Positions 42,654-52,188 of a stretch of DNA of 53,942 bases are shown here, piece after piece. The notes under the pieces are model-generated. The model was not told the origin of the DNA. It saw only the letters and a program-made list of their open reading frames with translations, and made no database searches. Each line of letters opens with the position of its first letter. The first letter of the stretch is position 1. Made by a program: the position numbers and the translations under genes. The stretch comes from Azoarcus sp. GTDB taxonomy: Bacteria > Pseudomonadota > Gammaproteobacteria > Burkholderiales > Rhodocyclaceae. The stretch is from positions 1 through 53,942 of the forward strand of contig JAITVD010000017.1 of NCBI GenBank assembly GCA_031285965.1, in the 5' to 3' direction.

Positions 42654-42669
42654 CGGGAGAAAGTTCATT

Positions 42670-44094
42670 ATGCTAAAAGAATTTGACATCCTCGTCATCG
42701 GCGGCGGCCCCGGCGGCTATGTGGCCGCCATCCGCGCCGCGCAGCTAGGCTTCAATGTCGCGTGCTGCGAATCCAACCCTTATGCCGACCCCAAAGGCGA
42801 GCCGAGGCTGGGCGGCACGTGCCTCAATGTCGGCTGCATCCCCTCTAAGGCGCTGCTCCACACTTCGCACCTCTACGAAGAAGCGGCTCACGCTTTCGCT
42901 GGACAGGGCATTGAAATCAGCGCCCCGAAAATCAACGTCCAGAAGATGCTGGCCCGCAAAAACGGCATCGTCGACCAGCTTACTGGCGGCATCAAGGCGC
43001 TTTTCAGGAAAAACAAAGTTGCTTTCCTGGCAGGCCACGGCGCGTTTGTCGGCAAAACCGCGAATGGCTGGAAGCTGGCGGTTGGCAAGGAAGAAGTCGA
43101 GGCGAAGGCAGTCATCATTGCGACCGGCTCCAGCGCGCGGCATCTGCCCAATGTGCCTGTCGACAACAAAATCGTCTGCGACAACGTGGGTGCGCTCGAC
43201 ATGGATGCCGTCCCAAAGAAGCTCGCCATCATCGGCGCGGGCGTCATCGGGCTGGAAATGGGTTCCGTCTGGCGGCGCTTGGGTTCGGAGGTCACGATTC
43301 TTGAAGCCTTGCCGGATTTTCTTCCCTTTGCAGATGCCGACGTGGCTAAAGAAGCTCTGAAAATTTTCACCAAGCAAGGGCTGTCCATCCAGACGGGCGT
43401 TCAGGTCAATGAGGTCAAAGTTGGCAAAAAGAGCGTTGCCATTTCCTATGCCGACAAAGACGGCAAAGCGGCACGGATTGAGGCCGATCGCCTCATCGTC
43501 TCCGTGGGGCGTGTTCCCAATACCGAAGGGCTGAACGCGGACGCGGTGGGTTTGAAGCTGAACGCGCGGGGGCAGATCGAAGTGGATGCCCATTGCAAGA
43601 CCAACCTTCCGGGCGTCTGGGCGATTGGCGATGTCGTGCGCGGGCCGATGCTGGCGCACAAGGCGATGGAAGAAGGGGTGCAGGTGGCCGAACGCATTGC
43701 CGGACAGGCGGGGCATGTCAACTTGGACGCCATCTCCGGCGTGATTTACACCTCCCCGGAAATCGCTTGGGTCGGGAAAAACGAGCGGGAATTGAAAGCG
43801 GCGGGTATCGCCTATAAGACAGGTAAAGCGCCTTTCCTCGCCAATGGCCGCGCCCTCGGCATCGGCGCGGCGGAAGGCTTCGTCAAGATATTGGCGGATG
43901 CCGCCACGGATCGCGTCTTGGGCGTCCACATCATCGGTTCGGGCGCGTCCGACCTCATCGCGGAAGCGGTTGTCGCGCTGGAATTCGCGGGCGCTTCGGA
44001 AGACCTCGCCCGCATCTGCCACGCGCATCCGACGCTCTCAGAAGCCCTTCACGAAGCGGCGCTGGCTTGCGACAAACGGGCGCTGCATTGTTGA
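42670..44094 (+). CDS. lpdA: Dihydrolipoamide dehydrogenase (E3)
   Basis: 474-residue flavoenzyme re-oxidising lipoamide on SucB with NAD. FAD motif GGGPGGYVAA (11-20), redox pair C51/C56 in GGTCLNVGCIPSK, NAD motif GAGVIGLEMG, and the catalytic His-Glu pair in HAHPTLSEALHEAAL near the C-terminus. It sits behind sucAB as the third OGDH subunit and probably also serves pyruvate dehydrogenase and glycine cleavage if these lack their own E3. Confidence 0.97.
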   Translation: MLKEFDILVIGGGPGGYVAAIRAAQLGFNVACCESNPYADPKGEPRLGGTCLNVGCIPSKALLHTSHLYEEAAHAFAGQGIEISAPKINVQKMLARKNGIVDQLTGGIKALFRKNKVAFLAGHGAFVGKTANGWKLAVGKEEVEAKAVIIATGSSARHLPNVPVDNKIVCDNVGALDMDAVPKKLAIIGAGVIGLEMGSVWRRLGSEVTILEALPDFLPFADADVAKEALKIFTKQGLSIQTGVQVNEVKVGKKSVAISYADKDGKAARIEADRLIVSVGRVPNTEGLNADAVGLKLNARGQIEVDAHCKTNLPGVWAIGDVVRGPMLAHKAMEEGVQVAERIAGQAGHVNLDAISGVIYTSPEIAWVGKNERELKAAGIAYKTGKAPFLANGRALGIGAAEGFVKILADAATDRVLGVHIIGSGASDLIAEAVVALEFAGASEDLARICHAHPTLSEALHEAALACDKRALHC

Positions 44095-44105
44095 GCGAAT
44101 AAACA

Positions 44106-44152
44106 AGCGCCCTTCCGCAAGGAGCGAAAGGGCGCTGCGTTGCTTGTTTGCC
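44106..44152. terminator. Possible bidirectional terminator between lpdA and sodC
   Basis: AGCGCCCTT (44106-44114) pairs with AAGGGCGCT (44128-44136), and flanking AACAAG and CTTGTT can extend the structure. The T run is weak, so termination efficiency is uncertain. It lies between two convergent genes. Confidence 0.5.
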
Positions 44153-44171
44153 GTAAGCGGCGGTGTCGCGT

Positions 44172-44708
44172 TCAGTCTTTCTGGATGACGGCACAGGCGA
44201 CACGCGCGCCGGCGTTGCCAGTGGGCTGGGTGGTGTAGTCATCCGGGGCGGCGTGGACGATCAGGCCGCGACCGATGATGCTGGCTTCGCCGCTGAACGT
44301 AATGCTGCCCAGAACGACATTGAGGCTGGCATTGCCGCTGGCATCGGCTTCCAGCGAGGGCAAATCGCCCGCGTGGCCAGCGCCCGCCTTGCCGTGCGCG
44401 GTCTGATGGGGGTTGAAGTGCCCGCCGGCGCTGGTGGCATCTGGGGCGCTGCAATCGCCTTTTTCATGGATATGGAAGCCATGCGAGCCGGGCGTGAGTC
44501 CGCTTATTTCGGCAATGACCCTGATGCCTTCGGCTTCTTGCTTAAAAAGGATGTTTCCCTGAACGGTGTTGCCCTGCGTCGGCGCGAGCAGGGCGGAAGC
44601 CTGCGGGGGAGCGGGGTCGCCGACGTTCTGTACCGGGGCTTTCTCCGTGCTGGCGCAGCCAGACAGCAGACCGACGAGGAGGGTGGCGGGAACGAGCAGC
44701 TTTTTCAT
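44172..44708 (-). CDS. sodC: Cu/Zn superoxide dismutase, lipoprotein
   Basis: 178 residues. The N-terminus has a signal with lipobox LLSGC near residue 17, so the enzyme is anchored in the periplasm or outer membrane. Copper and zinc ligands are visible in GFHIHEKGDC, GGHFNP, HGKAGAGHAGDLP and HAAPDD; the paired cysteines for the structural disulfide are also present. The ATG at 44708 with GGAGG five bases upstream is preferred over an ATG 22 codons earlier. It protects against periplasmic superoxide. Confidence 0.94.
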   Translation of the reverse strand: MKKLLVPATLLVGLLSGCASTEKAPVQNVGDPAPPQASALLAPTQGNTVQGNILFKQEAEGIRVIAEISGLTPGSHGFHIHEKGDCSAPDATSAGGHFNPHQTAHGKAGAGHAGDLPSLEADASGNASLNVVLGSITFSGEASIIGRGLIVHAAPDDYTTQPTGNAGARVACAVIQKD

Positions 44709-44875
44709 TGAAGCCTCCATAGATGGATGAAAATCAGGTGCAACGGAGAATTCCTTGGAACAGGAATGGCGCATGATGTCACGTTTTTTTCTTGCCCGTC
44801 AAAATCTGGCTGGTTTCCATGCCGCGAGGTGTTAGCATCCGCGCCGCTGTGTTGTTTTTTGCACAAGGAGCAATC

Positions 44876-45427
44876 ATGAATGCTTTACTGATTATTGATA
44901 TACAAAACGATTATTTTCCCGGCGGCAAAATGGAGCTTGCTGGTAGCGAAGCCGCTGTCATTAAAGCCGAAAAGCTGTTGAATATATTCAGAAATAGGGA
45001 ACTGCCAGTATTTCATATCCAGCACATATCAACCCGCTTAAATGCCACATCCTTTTTACCGCAGACCGAGGGCGCGAATATCCATATAAACGTGGCTCCT
45101 ATTGAAAATGAAAAAGTCATACAGAAAAACTACCCGAATTCTTTCAGAGAAACCTCTCTACTCAAGGAACTGAGGGACGGTGGAATAACAAATCTGGTTG
45201 TCGTCGGCATGATGACGCAAATGTGCGTAGATACCACCGTGCGAGCCGCCGCTGACCTTGGCTTTAGCTGCTGGCTGGCTCACGATGCTTGTGCTGCTAA
45301 GGATTTGTCCTTTGCGGGCAAAACTGTGGCGGCGGCTGATGTGCAAACTTCCTATATGGCCGCCCTCAATGGGCTGTTTGCGGAAGTGCTGGATACCGGG
45401 ACGATTGTTTCCAGACTTGAATGCTGA
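44876..45427 (+). CDS. Isochorismatase-family cysteine hydrolase
   Basis: 183 residues with the isochorismatase/nicotinamidase fold. The catalytic triad can be assigned as D8 (IIDIQNDYF), a lysine in VIQKNYPNSF, and the cysteine in GMMTQMCVDTTVRAA. The substrate is unknown; these enzymes act on amides such as nicotinamide or on isochorismate. Codon use and GC are clearly lower than the neighbours, which suggests recent transfer. An AAGGAG site precedes the ATG. It overlaps rlmJ by seven bases (ATGCTGA). Confidence 0.85.
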   Translation: MNALLIIDIQNDYFPGGKMELAGSEAAVIKAEKLLNIFRNRELPVFHIQHISTRLNATSFLPQTEGANIHINVAPIENEKVIQKNYPNSFRETSLLKELRDGGITNLVVVGMMTQMCVDTTVRAAADLGFSCWLAHDACAAKDLSFAGKTVAAADVQTSYMAALNGLFAEVLDTGTIVSRLEC

Positions 45428-46272
45428 GTTATCGCCACGCCTTCCATGCCGGGAACCACGCCGATGTCGTCAAGCATTTTGTGCTGGGCGAATTGCTGGC
45501 GTATTACCGGGGCAAAGACAAACCTTGGACGTATATCGATACGCACGCGGGCGCGGGCTGCTATGCGCTGGACAGCGACATTGCGGGCAAGACCGGGGAG
45601 TTCGCCGCTGGAATCGGGCGGTTGTGGAACCGCGCCGATCTACCGCCGCCGCTGGCAGCCTATGTGGAAGTCGTGCGCCAGTTCAATCCCGGCGGGCGGC
45701 TGCTGTTCTATCCCGGTTCGCCCGCCGTGGCGATGACATTCGCCCGCGAGCGCGACCACTTGCAGCTTTTTGAATTGCATCCCGAAGATGCCCGTGTCTT
45801 GCAGCAGACTTTCAGCACCGAGCCGCGCCGCGTCCAAGTGCGCGGCAGCGACGGGCTGGCAGGGCTGGCGGCTCTGCTGCCGCCGCCGTCGCGCCGGGGC
45901 GTGGTGCTGATTGACCCGTCCTACGAGGTCAAGACCGATTATGCGCGGGTGGCGGATGCGCTTGCCGGGGCGCTGCGGCGGTTCGCGACGGGATGTTTCG
46001 TGCTCTGGTATCCGCTGCTGGCGCGTGGCGAGCCATATCTTCGGCGGCTGGCGCGGCAATTGGCGGAGCTTGGGGCGGGAAGCTGGCTGGATATGCGCTT
46101 TCGGGTCAGCCATCCCCCGCGAGACAGCTTTGGGATGTTTGGCAGCGGCCTGTATATCGTCAATCCGCCGTGGGTGCTGCCGGAGCGCCTGCAATCGGTG
46201 CTGCCGTGGCTGGCCGGGGCGCTAGGCACGGATGACGGGGCGGGGTTCGATTTGGATTGGCGCATCGAATAA
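45421..46272 (+). CDS. rlmJ: 23S rRNA (adenine(2030)-N6)-methyltransferase
   Basis: 283 residues, matching RlmJ. The N-terminal LSYRHAFHAGNHADVVKHFVL is diagnostic. The SAM pocket includes DTHAGAGCYAL, and the catalytic motif reads LIDPSYEVKTDY, a DPSY variant of the usual DPPY. The C-terminus has the typical GMFGSGLYIVNPPW. It overlaps the hydrolase gene upstream. Confidence 0.94.
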   Translation: MLSYRHAFHAGNHADVVKHFVLGELLAYYRGKDKPWTYIDTHAGAGCYALDSDIAGKTGEFAAGIGRLWNRADLPPPLAAYVEVVRQFNPGGRLLFYPGSPAVAMTFARERDHLQLFELHPEDARVLQQTFSTEPRRVQVRGSDGLAGLAALLPPPSRRGVVLIDPSYEVKTDYARVADALAGALRRFATGCFVLWYPLLARGEPYLRRLARQLAELGAGSWLDMRFRVSHPPRDSFGMFGSGLYIVNPPWVLPERLQSVLPWLAGALGTDDGAGFDLDWRIE

Positions 46273-46288
46273 GCGCGGCAACGCCGGT

Positions 46289-47686
46289 TCAGGATGTGCC
46301 GTGCTGTGCGCGATAGAGGGTTGGCGCGGCCAAGGCGTGATAGAGCGGCATTCGGCAGACCGACTTTGAAATGCCGTGGGCAATGACGGCGGTGGCCATG
46401 AGCGGCAGCAGCATTTCGTGGTTGGCGGTCATTTCCATGACGATGACGAAAGAGGTAATGGGCGACTGGGTCATCGCGGCAAGGAATCCGCCCATCCCGA
46501 GCACGAGAATGGCGGCTTGGTCTCCGGCTGGGATTTCCGGCATGAAGGCAACGATGATCGCGCCCATGCCCGCCCCGACGGCAAGCGACGGGGCGAATAT
46601 ACCGCCCGGAATGCGCGCGGCAAAAGCCAGCCAAATCGCCGCCATCTTGAAAAACATGAAATAGAGCGGAATCTGCGCGTCGCCTTCGAGCGCGGCGCGT
46701 GTTTCGGCGTAGCCCGTGCCATAGATGCTGCCGCCGCTCAGCAGCCCCAGCAGCGCCGTCCCAAAGCCGCAGAGGGCGGCGAAAACAACCGGTCGCGCTC
46801 TGGCAATCTGCCTGACGTTGCTGGGCAAACCCTGCGCGGAGGCAATCAGCAGGCGGGCGAAGCCGCCGCCCAAAAAACCGCCGAGCACGCCCGCCACCAA
46901 TGCGGGCCATGCGCCAGTCGGCCAGCCGAGAGCCAGATTCGCCGCCGTGCGGCCAAAGTAGTTGTAGTTGCCGAGAATGGCTAAGGAAGCCAAGCCAGCG
47001 AGAATGACCGAGACGAGGGTCGCGCCGTTGGTGCGGAAGGTGCGGTAGCGGCACATTTCTTCGATGGCGAACATGATGCCGCCGAGCGGGGTGTTGAACG
47101 CGGCGGCGATGCCCGCGCCCGCGCCTGCGGCAATCAGGTCGCGGCTCGACCCGATGTGGCCGAAGCGGCGGAATTTCGTCAGCGCGTGCATCACGGACGC
47201 GCCAATCTGCACGGAAGGGCCTTCGCGCCCAATGGACGCGCCCGCGAGCAGCCCGCCGAGCGTGAGAAAAATTTTGGAGATGGCGATGCGGACGGACAGC
47301 AGGCGCTGACGCGCATCGGGCAATTCGGAAAGCGACGCGGCGATGGACTGCGGGATGCCGCTGCCTTCCGTGCCGGGGAAGAAGCGCAGGGACAGCCAGG
47401 ACATGGCGGCAAAACCAGCGGGCGCGATGAAAAGCGCCGCCCATGCGTGGGCTTGAATCAATGCCTGATGCAAGGCCAAGGCGCTGTCCGCGCCCTTGGC
47501 AAACAGGATGCAAAGCGTGGCCGCAACGAGCGCCGCGCCCATGAGCAGCAGGCGCTTGCGCCAGTGGCGCAGGGAAAGCAGGGGCAGGATGCGCCGTGCG
47601 CCGCGCATCCGTGGGCGCGGAGGTTTTTTGCTAGGGATAGGCAGGGGCGCTGGAGAATGGGGCGCGTCGGAATCGGAGGAAGGCAT
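46289..47686 (-). CDS. clcA: ClC-type chloride/proton antiporter
   Basis: 465-residue membrane protein of the ClC family. The selectivity motifs are GSGIPQS, GREGPSVQ and GIFAPSLAVGAGMGA. The gating glutamate is present in GREGP, and the internal proton glutamate is in FAIEEM; both together indicate a Cl-/H+ antiporter and not a channel. The first 60 residues are basic and proline-rich. Likely role: charge compensation in acid stress. It is convergent with rlmJ, 16 bases apart. Confidence 0.9.
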   Translation of the reverse strand: MPSSDSDAPHSPAPLPIPSKKPPRPRMRGARRILPLLSLRHWRKRLLLMGAALVAATLCILFAKGADSALALHQALIQAHAWAALFIAPAGFAAMSWLSLRFFPGTEGSGIPQSIAASLSELPDARQRLLSVRIAISKIFLTLGGLLAGASIGREGPSVQIGASVMHALTKFRRFGHIGSSRDLIAAGAGAGIAAAFNTPLGGIMFAIEEMCRYRTFRTNGATLVSVILAGLASLAILGNYNYFGRTAANLALGWPTGAWPALVAGVLGGFLGGGFARLLIASAQGLPSNVRQIARARPVVFAALCGFGTALLGLLSGGSIYGTGYAETRAALEGDAQIPLYFMFFKMAAIWLAFAARIPGGIFAPSLAVGAGMGAIIVAFMPEIPAGDQAAILVLGMGGFLAAMTQSPITSFVIVMEMTANHEMLLPLMATAVIAHGISKSVCRMPLYHALAAPTLYRAQHGTS

Positions 47687-47818
47687 GAGAGCTTGTTAAG
47701 TGTGAAAAGTGTTGGATTCCATGAAATTAGGAGATAGTAGGATGACGCAAGCCGCCCTTCTGCGGTAGAGTACGCGCCTGTGACCGCATGTGCGGAATTT
47801 TTTGGACAACTGAATATC

Positions 47819-48589
47819 ATGGCGGTTGAACTTTTCAACGATGGTAGGCACGTATGCCTCGCTTTTTATGACCTCGTCGACGAAGCCGCAGATCATGCGG
47901 TGCAGTGTAATCAGTTCCTGATTGTTGATGGGGAACATGGAGCGTTGCTCGAACCGGGCGGCAATATGACCTACAACGGTCTGTTGATGAGCATGGCGCG
48001 CTATTTTTATTCGCGTGACCTTGATTATATTTTTGCTTCGCACCAAGACCCGGACATTATCGCGTCGGCCAATAAATGGATGGTGACGACTAATTGCCGG
48101 GTGCTGATTTCCAAACTGTGGTCGCGTTTTTTGCCGCACTTCACAACTGGGCGGAATTATACCGACCGCATCATCGGTATTCCCGATGAAGGTATGGCGG
48201 TTCCGCTGGGAAATTGCAAGCTGAAAGCCGTTCCGGCGCACTTCCTCCATTCCGAAGGCAACTTCCAGATTTATGACCCAATTTCCAAAATACTGTTCTC
48301 GGGCGATTTGGGCGTTTCGCTGCTTGACCATGCCGACGCGGCAAAACCAGTGGTCGATTTCGATGCCCATATTGATTTCATGGCCGGTTTCCATCGGCGT
48401 TATATGATTTCCAACAAAATTTGCCGCTATTGGGCAAATATGGTGCGCCAGCTCGATATTGAGCAGATCGTGCCGCAGCATGGGGCGCGTTTTGTGGGCA
48501 AGGCGATGGTCAATCGCTTTATCGACTGGATTGAAGGGCTTCAATGCGGCGTCGATCTCATGACGCAGGACCATTACCGTATGCCCTGA
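47819..48589 (+). CDS. ODP-type di-iron metallo-beta-lactamase-fold protein
   Basis: 256 residues. The fold resembles the N-terminal part of flavodiiron proteins. The metal motif is modified to SHQDPD (in place of HxExDH), with further ligands in HFLHSEGN, FSGDLG and VPQHGARF. This matches the oxygen-binding di-iron protein (ODP) group, known in Treponema as an O2 sensor linked to chemotaxis. ATG 47819 matches the usual family start; a GTG at 47780 is possible. No flavodoxin domain follows and no chemotaxis gene is nearby, so its partner is unknown. A terminator lies downstream. Confidence 0.8.
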   Translation: MAVELFNDGRHVCLAFYDLVDEAADHAVQCNQFLIVDGEHGALLEPGGNMTYNGLLMSMARYFYSRDLDYIFASHQDPDIIASANKWMVTTNCRVLISKLWSRFLPHFTTGRNYTDRIIGIPDEGMAVPLGNCKLKAVPAHFLHSEGNFQIYDPISKILFSGDLGVSLLDHADAAKPVVDFDAHIDFMAGFHRRYMISNKICRYWANMVRQLDIEQIVPQHGARFVGKAMVNRFIDWIEGLQCGVDLMTQDHYRMP

Positions 48590-48633
48590 TTTGATTTTTC
48601 CTTCTTGCCCGCCTGCTGGCGGGTAATCAAAAT

Positions 48634-48685
48634 GGCTCCCAGTTGCTGCATTAGCCTGACTTCTGGGAGCCGTTTTTATTTTTAG
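48634..48685 (+). terminator. Terminator after the ODP-type gene
   Basis: Nine-base stem GGCTCCCAG (48634-48642) and CTGGGAGCC (48663-48671), 20-base loop, followed by GTTTTTATTTTTA. A smaller hairpin CCCGCC/GGCGGG at 48608-48623 precedes it. It separates the ODP gene from the hemA operon. Confidence 0.82.
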
Positions 48686-48817
48686 CCAATAATTCGGGCA
48701 TCTGCGTACCCATAAACGGCGCGAGTTCCGCCATTTCAGTTTCCTGTTGGAACCGTCGGCAAACCTGTTACGATGCGTTCCGCCCGTCCTGTCTTTACCA
48801 CACCACGGCGACCCCGT

Positions 48818-50068
48818 ATGCAGCTTTTCGCCCTTGGCCTGAACCACCACACCGCCCCGCTTGCCATCCGCGAGCGGGTTGCGTTTGGGCCGGGATGCCT
48901 GCCACACGCCTTGGCCGAACTGGCGGATGGGCAAACCGTGTGCGAGGCGGCCATCCTCTCCACCTGCAACCGCACCGAACTCTACTTTGCGGGCAATGAG
49001 CCGCAGTGCGCGGCGGACTGGCTGGCGCGTTACCACCGCTTGCCTCTCGGCGAGATTTCTCCCTATCTTTACTCCCATCCCGAGCGCGAAGCCGTGCGCC
49101 ATGTTTTCCGCGTCGCAAGCGGGCTGGACTCGATGGTGCTGGGTGAGCCGCAAATCCTCGGGCAGGTAAAAGAGGCGGCGCGGCAGGCCGAGGAGGCTGG
49201 CACGCTCGGCGTGCTCCTGCACAGGCTTTTCCAGAGCACTTTCGCGGTCGCCAAGGAAGTGCGCTCCACCACCGCGATTGGCGCGAACATCGTCTCGATG
49301 GCCGCCGCCGCCGTGCGCTTGGCAGAACGGATTTTCGGAAAAATCGACGATTTGTCCGTGCTGTTCATCGGCGCGGGCGAAATGATTGAACTGTGCGCGG
49401 CGCATTTTGCGGGCGCTAAGCCGCGCGCCATTGCCATTGCCAACCGCACCGAAGCTCGCGCGCAGGGTTTGGCGGGGCGCTTTAATGCCCGGACGATGAG
49501 GATTGAGGCGATTGCCGGGGTGCTCCCGGAATTCGATGTCGTCGTCTCCTGTACCGCCTCGCCGCTGCCCATTGTGGGGCTGGGCATGGCCGAGCGTGCG
49601 GTCAGGGTACGGCGGCATCGCCCGATGGTCATGGTCGATCTTGCCGTGCCGCGTGACATCGAGGCCGAAGTCGGCGCACTCGATGACGTATTTCTCTACA
49701 CCGTCGATGACCTCGCCCAGCTCGTTGAAGCCGGTCTGGAATCGCGCCAGCAGGCCGTCATTGAAGCTGAGGGCATCATTGACGCGCAGGTCAGCAATTT
49801 CCTGCACTGGTGCCAGTCACGCGATGCCGTCCCCGTCATCCGCACCCTGCGCCAATATGCCGAATCCGTGCGCGAAGCCGAGCTGGAACGGGCGCTGAAA
49901 CTCCTTGTGCGCAGCAACGATCCCGCCAAGGCGCTCGAAGCCCTCTCGCACGGCATTACCAACAAATTGATGCACGGCCCGACGCGCTTCCTCAATCAAG
50001 CCGAAGGCGAATGCCACGCGGAAGCCGGGGAACTCATCCGCCGCCTCTTTGACCTGCCCGATTCTTGA
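48818..50068 (+). CDS. hemA: Glutamyl-tRNA reductase
   Basis: 416-residue first enzyme of the C5 heme/tetrapyrrole pathway. The N-terminus is [17 protein letters not shown]; the nucleophile is C50 in STCNRTELY. The [14 protein letters not shown] segment follows, and the NADPH-binding domain begins near FIGAGEM. The C-terminus holds the helical dimerisation domain. ATG 48818 gives the canonical start. hemA-prfA-prmC is a conserved proteobacterial operon. It also makes the precursor for cobalamin, if the organism synthesises B12. Confidence 0.96.
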   Translation: MQLFALGLNHHTAPLAIRERVAFGPGCLPHALAELADGQTVCEAAILSTCNRTELYFAGNEPQCAADWLARYHRLPLGEISPYLYSHPEREAVRHVFRVASGLDSMVLGEPQILGQVKEAARQAEEAGTLGVLLHRLFQSTFAVAKEVRSTTAIGANIVSMAAAAVRLAERIFGKIDDLSVLFIGAGEMIELCAAHFAGAKPRAIAIANRTEARAQGLAGRFNARTMRIEAIAGVLPEFDVVVSCTASPLPIVGLGMAERAVRVRRHRPMVMVDLAVPRDIEAEVGALDDVFLYTVDDLAQLVEAGLESRQQAVIEAEGIIDAQVSNFLHWCQSRDAVPVIRTLRQYAESVREAELERALKLLVRSNDPAKALEALSHGITNKLMHGPTRFLNQAEGECHAEAGELIRRLFDLPDS

Positions 50069-50088
50069 GCGGGGAGCGCGGAAGAAAA

Positions 50089-51171
50089 ATGAAACAGAGC
50101 ATCCGTGACAGGCTGGATCGTCTCCTCGACCGCCTCGGCGAGCTTGACCGGGAACTTGTCGAAGCCGATACCGCGCGCGGCATGGGCCGTTTTCTGGAAC
50201 TTTCGCGTGAGCGAGCCGAAATCGAGCCGATTGCCAACCTCGTCCGTGCGCTGCATCAGGCCGAAGCGGATTGCGCCACGGCTCGTGAGCTTTTCGCCGA
50301 CCCTGAAATGCGCGAACTGGGCGAGGCCGAACTGGCTGAAGGGGAACGCCGCTGCGCCGAGCTTGAAGATACCCTGCAACGTTCTCTTTTGCCGCGTGAC
50401 CCTAATGACGGACGCAACCTCTTTCTTGAAATCCGCGCGGGCACGGGCGGGGAAGAAGCCGCCCTTTTCGCCGCTGACCTCTTGCGCCTCTACACGCGCC
50501 ACGCCGAACGCCAGCGATGGAAAGTCGAAATCATTTCGGCAAACGAATCCGGGCTTGGCGGCTACCGCGAAGTCATTACCCGCATCGCGGGCGCAGGCGC
50601 TTGGTCGCGTCTCAAGTTCGAGTCCGGCGGGCATCGCGTGCAGCGCGTTCCCGTCACCGAAACCCAAGGGCGCATCCATACCTCGGCCTGCACGGTGGCC
50701 GTCATGCCCGAGGCCGAAGAATTTGAAGCACTCCAGATTAACCCCGCCGACCTGCGCATTGATACTTTCCGCGCTTCCGGCGCGGGCGGGCAGCACATCA
50801 ACAAGACCGATTCCGCTGTGCGCATCACCCACTTGCCGACGGGTTTCGTGGTCGAATGCCAAGCTGAGCGCAGCCAGCACAGCAACAAGGCGCGCGCAAT
50901 GGCCGTGCTCGCCGCAAGGCTGAACGATGCGCGTGTCCGCGAGCGGCAGGCGTCCGAGGCCGCAGCCCGACGCGGCCTCATCGGCAGCGGCGACCGTTCA
51001 GAGCGCATCCGCACTTACAACTTTCCGCAGGGCAGGGTGACGGATCACCGAATCAATCTCACGCTCTATCGGCTTGATGCCGTCATGGATGGTGATTTGG
51101 ATGAAATCATCGATGCCCTTGTTCTCGAGCACCAGTCCGCGCAACTGGCGGCGCTGGCCGATGAGCCATGA
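50089..51171 (+). CDS. prfA: Peptide chain release factor 1
   Basis: 360 residues, the normal RF1 length. The PVT tripeptide in [14 protein letters not shown] identifies RF1 (UAG/UAA), and the catalytic GGQ is in [21 protein letters not shown] 50089 gives the canonical MKQSIRDRL start; a TTG eight codons earlier overlaps hemA. The GGQ glutamine is probably methylated by PrmC, encoded next. Confidence 0.97.
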   Translation: MKQSIRDRLDRLLDRLGELDRELVEADTARGMGRFLELSRERAEIEPIANLVRALHQAEADCATARELFADPEMRELGEAELAEGERRCAELEDTLQRSLLPRDPNDGRNLFLEIRAGTGGEEAALFAADLLRLYTRHAERQRWKVEIISANESGLGGYREVITRIAGAGAWSRLKFESGGHRVQRVPVTETQGRIHTSACTVAVMPEAEEFEALQINPADLRIDTFRASGAGGQHINKTDSAVRITHLPTGFVVECQAERSQHSNKARAMAVLAARLNDARVRERQASEAAARRGLIGSGDRSERIRTYNFPQGRVTDHRINLTLYRLDAVMDGDLDEIIDALVLEHQSAQLAALADEP

Positions 51172-52007
51172 CCGCGCCCGCCGAAACCAGCATTGCTGGG
51201 GCGCTTGCCTGGGCGCGCAAGCGCATTCCGCCCAATGAGGCTCGCTTGCTCCTGCGCCATATTTGCCGCGCTTCGGCAGCCCATCTTGCCGCGTGGCCGG
51301 AAGAAATTCTGCCCGCCGACCAGTGGGAAAGTTTCCAGCACATCATTGGCCACCGCGCAGCGGGCGAGCCTGTTGCCTATCTGCTTGGGGAGCGCGAATT
51401 CTATGGGCGGACTTTCCAGGTCAACGCTTCCGTCCTCATCCCCCGGCCAGAAACCGAGTTGCTCGTCGAACTGGCCGTCGCCCATTTTGGCGCTGCCCAT
51501 CGCCCCAAAGTGCTCGAACTCGGCACAGGTTCCGGCATTCTCGCCATTACCCTCGCGCTGGAACTCGACCAGCCCGAGATTGTCGCCTCCGACATTTCCC
51601 GCGACGCGCTGGCGGTGGCAACGAGCAACGCGCTGCGATTTGGCGTGGGCATCGCCTTTCTCTGGAGCGACTGGTATTCGCTGCTCAAACGCGAAGACCG
51701 CTTCCAGCTTATCCTGTCCAACCCGCCCTACATTCTTGAAAACGATCCCCATCTCACGCAGGGCGATCTTCGTTTCGAGCCGCTTGCCGCGCTTGCTTCC
51801 GGTCGGGACGGGCTGCGCGGGCTTTCCGCCATCATCACGGGCGCGGGCGGGCATCTCGACAAAGGCGGCTGGCTCTTTCTGGAACATGGCTACAACCAAG
51901 CCCCGCTTGTGCGCTGCCTCTTGGCCGACGCGGGCTTTGAGCGGATTGCCTCATGGAAGGACATGTCCGGCATCGAGCGCGTTTCCGCCGGACGCTGGCC
52001 GGGATGA
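51168..52007 (+). CDS. prmC: Release factor glutamine methyltransferase
   Basis: 279-residue SAM-dependent enzyme that methylates the GGQ glutamine of release factors. An N-terminal helical domain (about 1-85) is followed by the Rossmann domain with [13 protein letters not shown] and the catalytic LSNPPYI motif. The start overlaps the prfA stop as ATGA. Confidence 0.96.
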   Translation: MTAPAETSIAGALAWARKRIPPNEARLLLRHICRASAAHLAAWPEEILPADQWESFQHIIGHRAAGEPVAYLLGEREFYGRTFQVNASVLIPRPETELLVELAVAHFGAAHRPKVLELGTGSGILAITLALELDQPEIVASDISRDALAVATSNALRFGVGIAFLWSDWYSLLKREDRFQLILSNPPYILENDPHLTQGDLRFEPLAALASGRDGLRGLSAIITGAGGHLDKGGWLFLEHGYNQAPLVRCLLADAGFERIASWKDMSGIERVSAGRWPG

Positions 52008-52009
52008 GA

Positions 52010-52038
52010 TTGCCAGAGAAACCGTGATCGGGTATAGT
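52010..52038 (+). promoter_or_regulatory. Promoter of tRNA-Thr
   Basis: TTGCCA (52010-52015) and TATAGT (52033-52038) are 17 bases apart and end 11 bases before the tRNA start. The -35 box starts three bases behind the prmC stop codon. Confidence 0.75.
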
Positions 52039-52049
52039 CGTGCGCCCTT

Positions 52050-52125
52050 GCCGGTGTAGCTCAGTTGGTAGAGCAGCGCATTCGTAATGCGAAGGTCGAC
52101 AGTTCGAGTCCGTCCATCGGCACCA
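52050..52125 (+). tRNA. tRNA-Thr (CGT)
   Basis: 76-base tRNA with encoded CCA. Acceptor stem GCCGGTG with CATCGGC (one G-U pair), anticodon loop TTCGTAA giving CGT, T-arm AGTTCGAGTCC. A hairpin terminator follows 13 bases later. The accessory segment on its right makes it a candidate integration site, but I found no repeat of its 3' end in the window. Confidence 0.96.
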
Positions 52126-52138
52126 GTTGAAGTAGGAA

Positions 52139-52165
52139 GGGCAGCCCACACGGGCTGCCCTTTTT
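52139..52165 (+). terminator. Terminator of tRNA-Thr
   Basis: Perfect nine-base stem GGGCAGCCC/GGGCTGCCC with a four-base loop and five T. Confidence 0.9.
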
Positions 52166-52188
52166 GCTATGGAGGCTTCTCGGTAGGG

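Noticed and set aside
42745..44028. Minus-strand frame (427 codons) opposite lpdA
   Set aside because: A GC-driven shadow of lpdA; no start signal or family match.
47696..49807. Very long minus-strand frame (703 codons) opposite the ODP gene and hemA
   Set aside because: It crosses a strong plus-strand terminator and two recognisable plus-strand genes; the product has no domain character.
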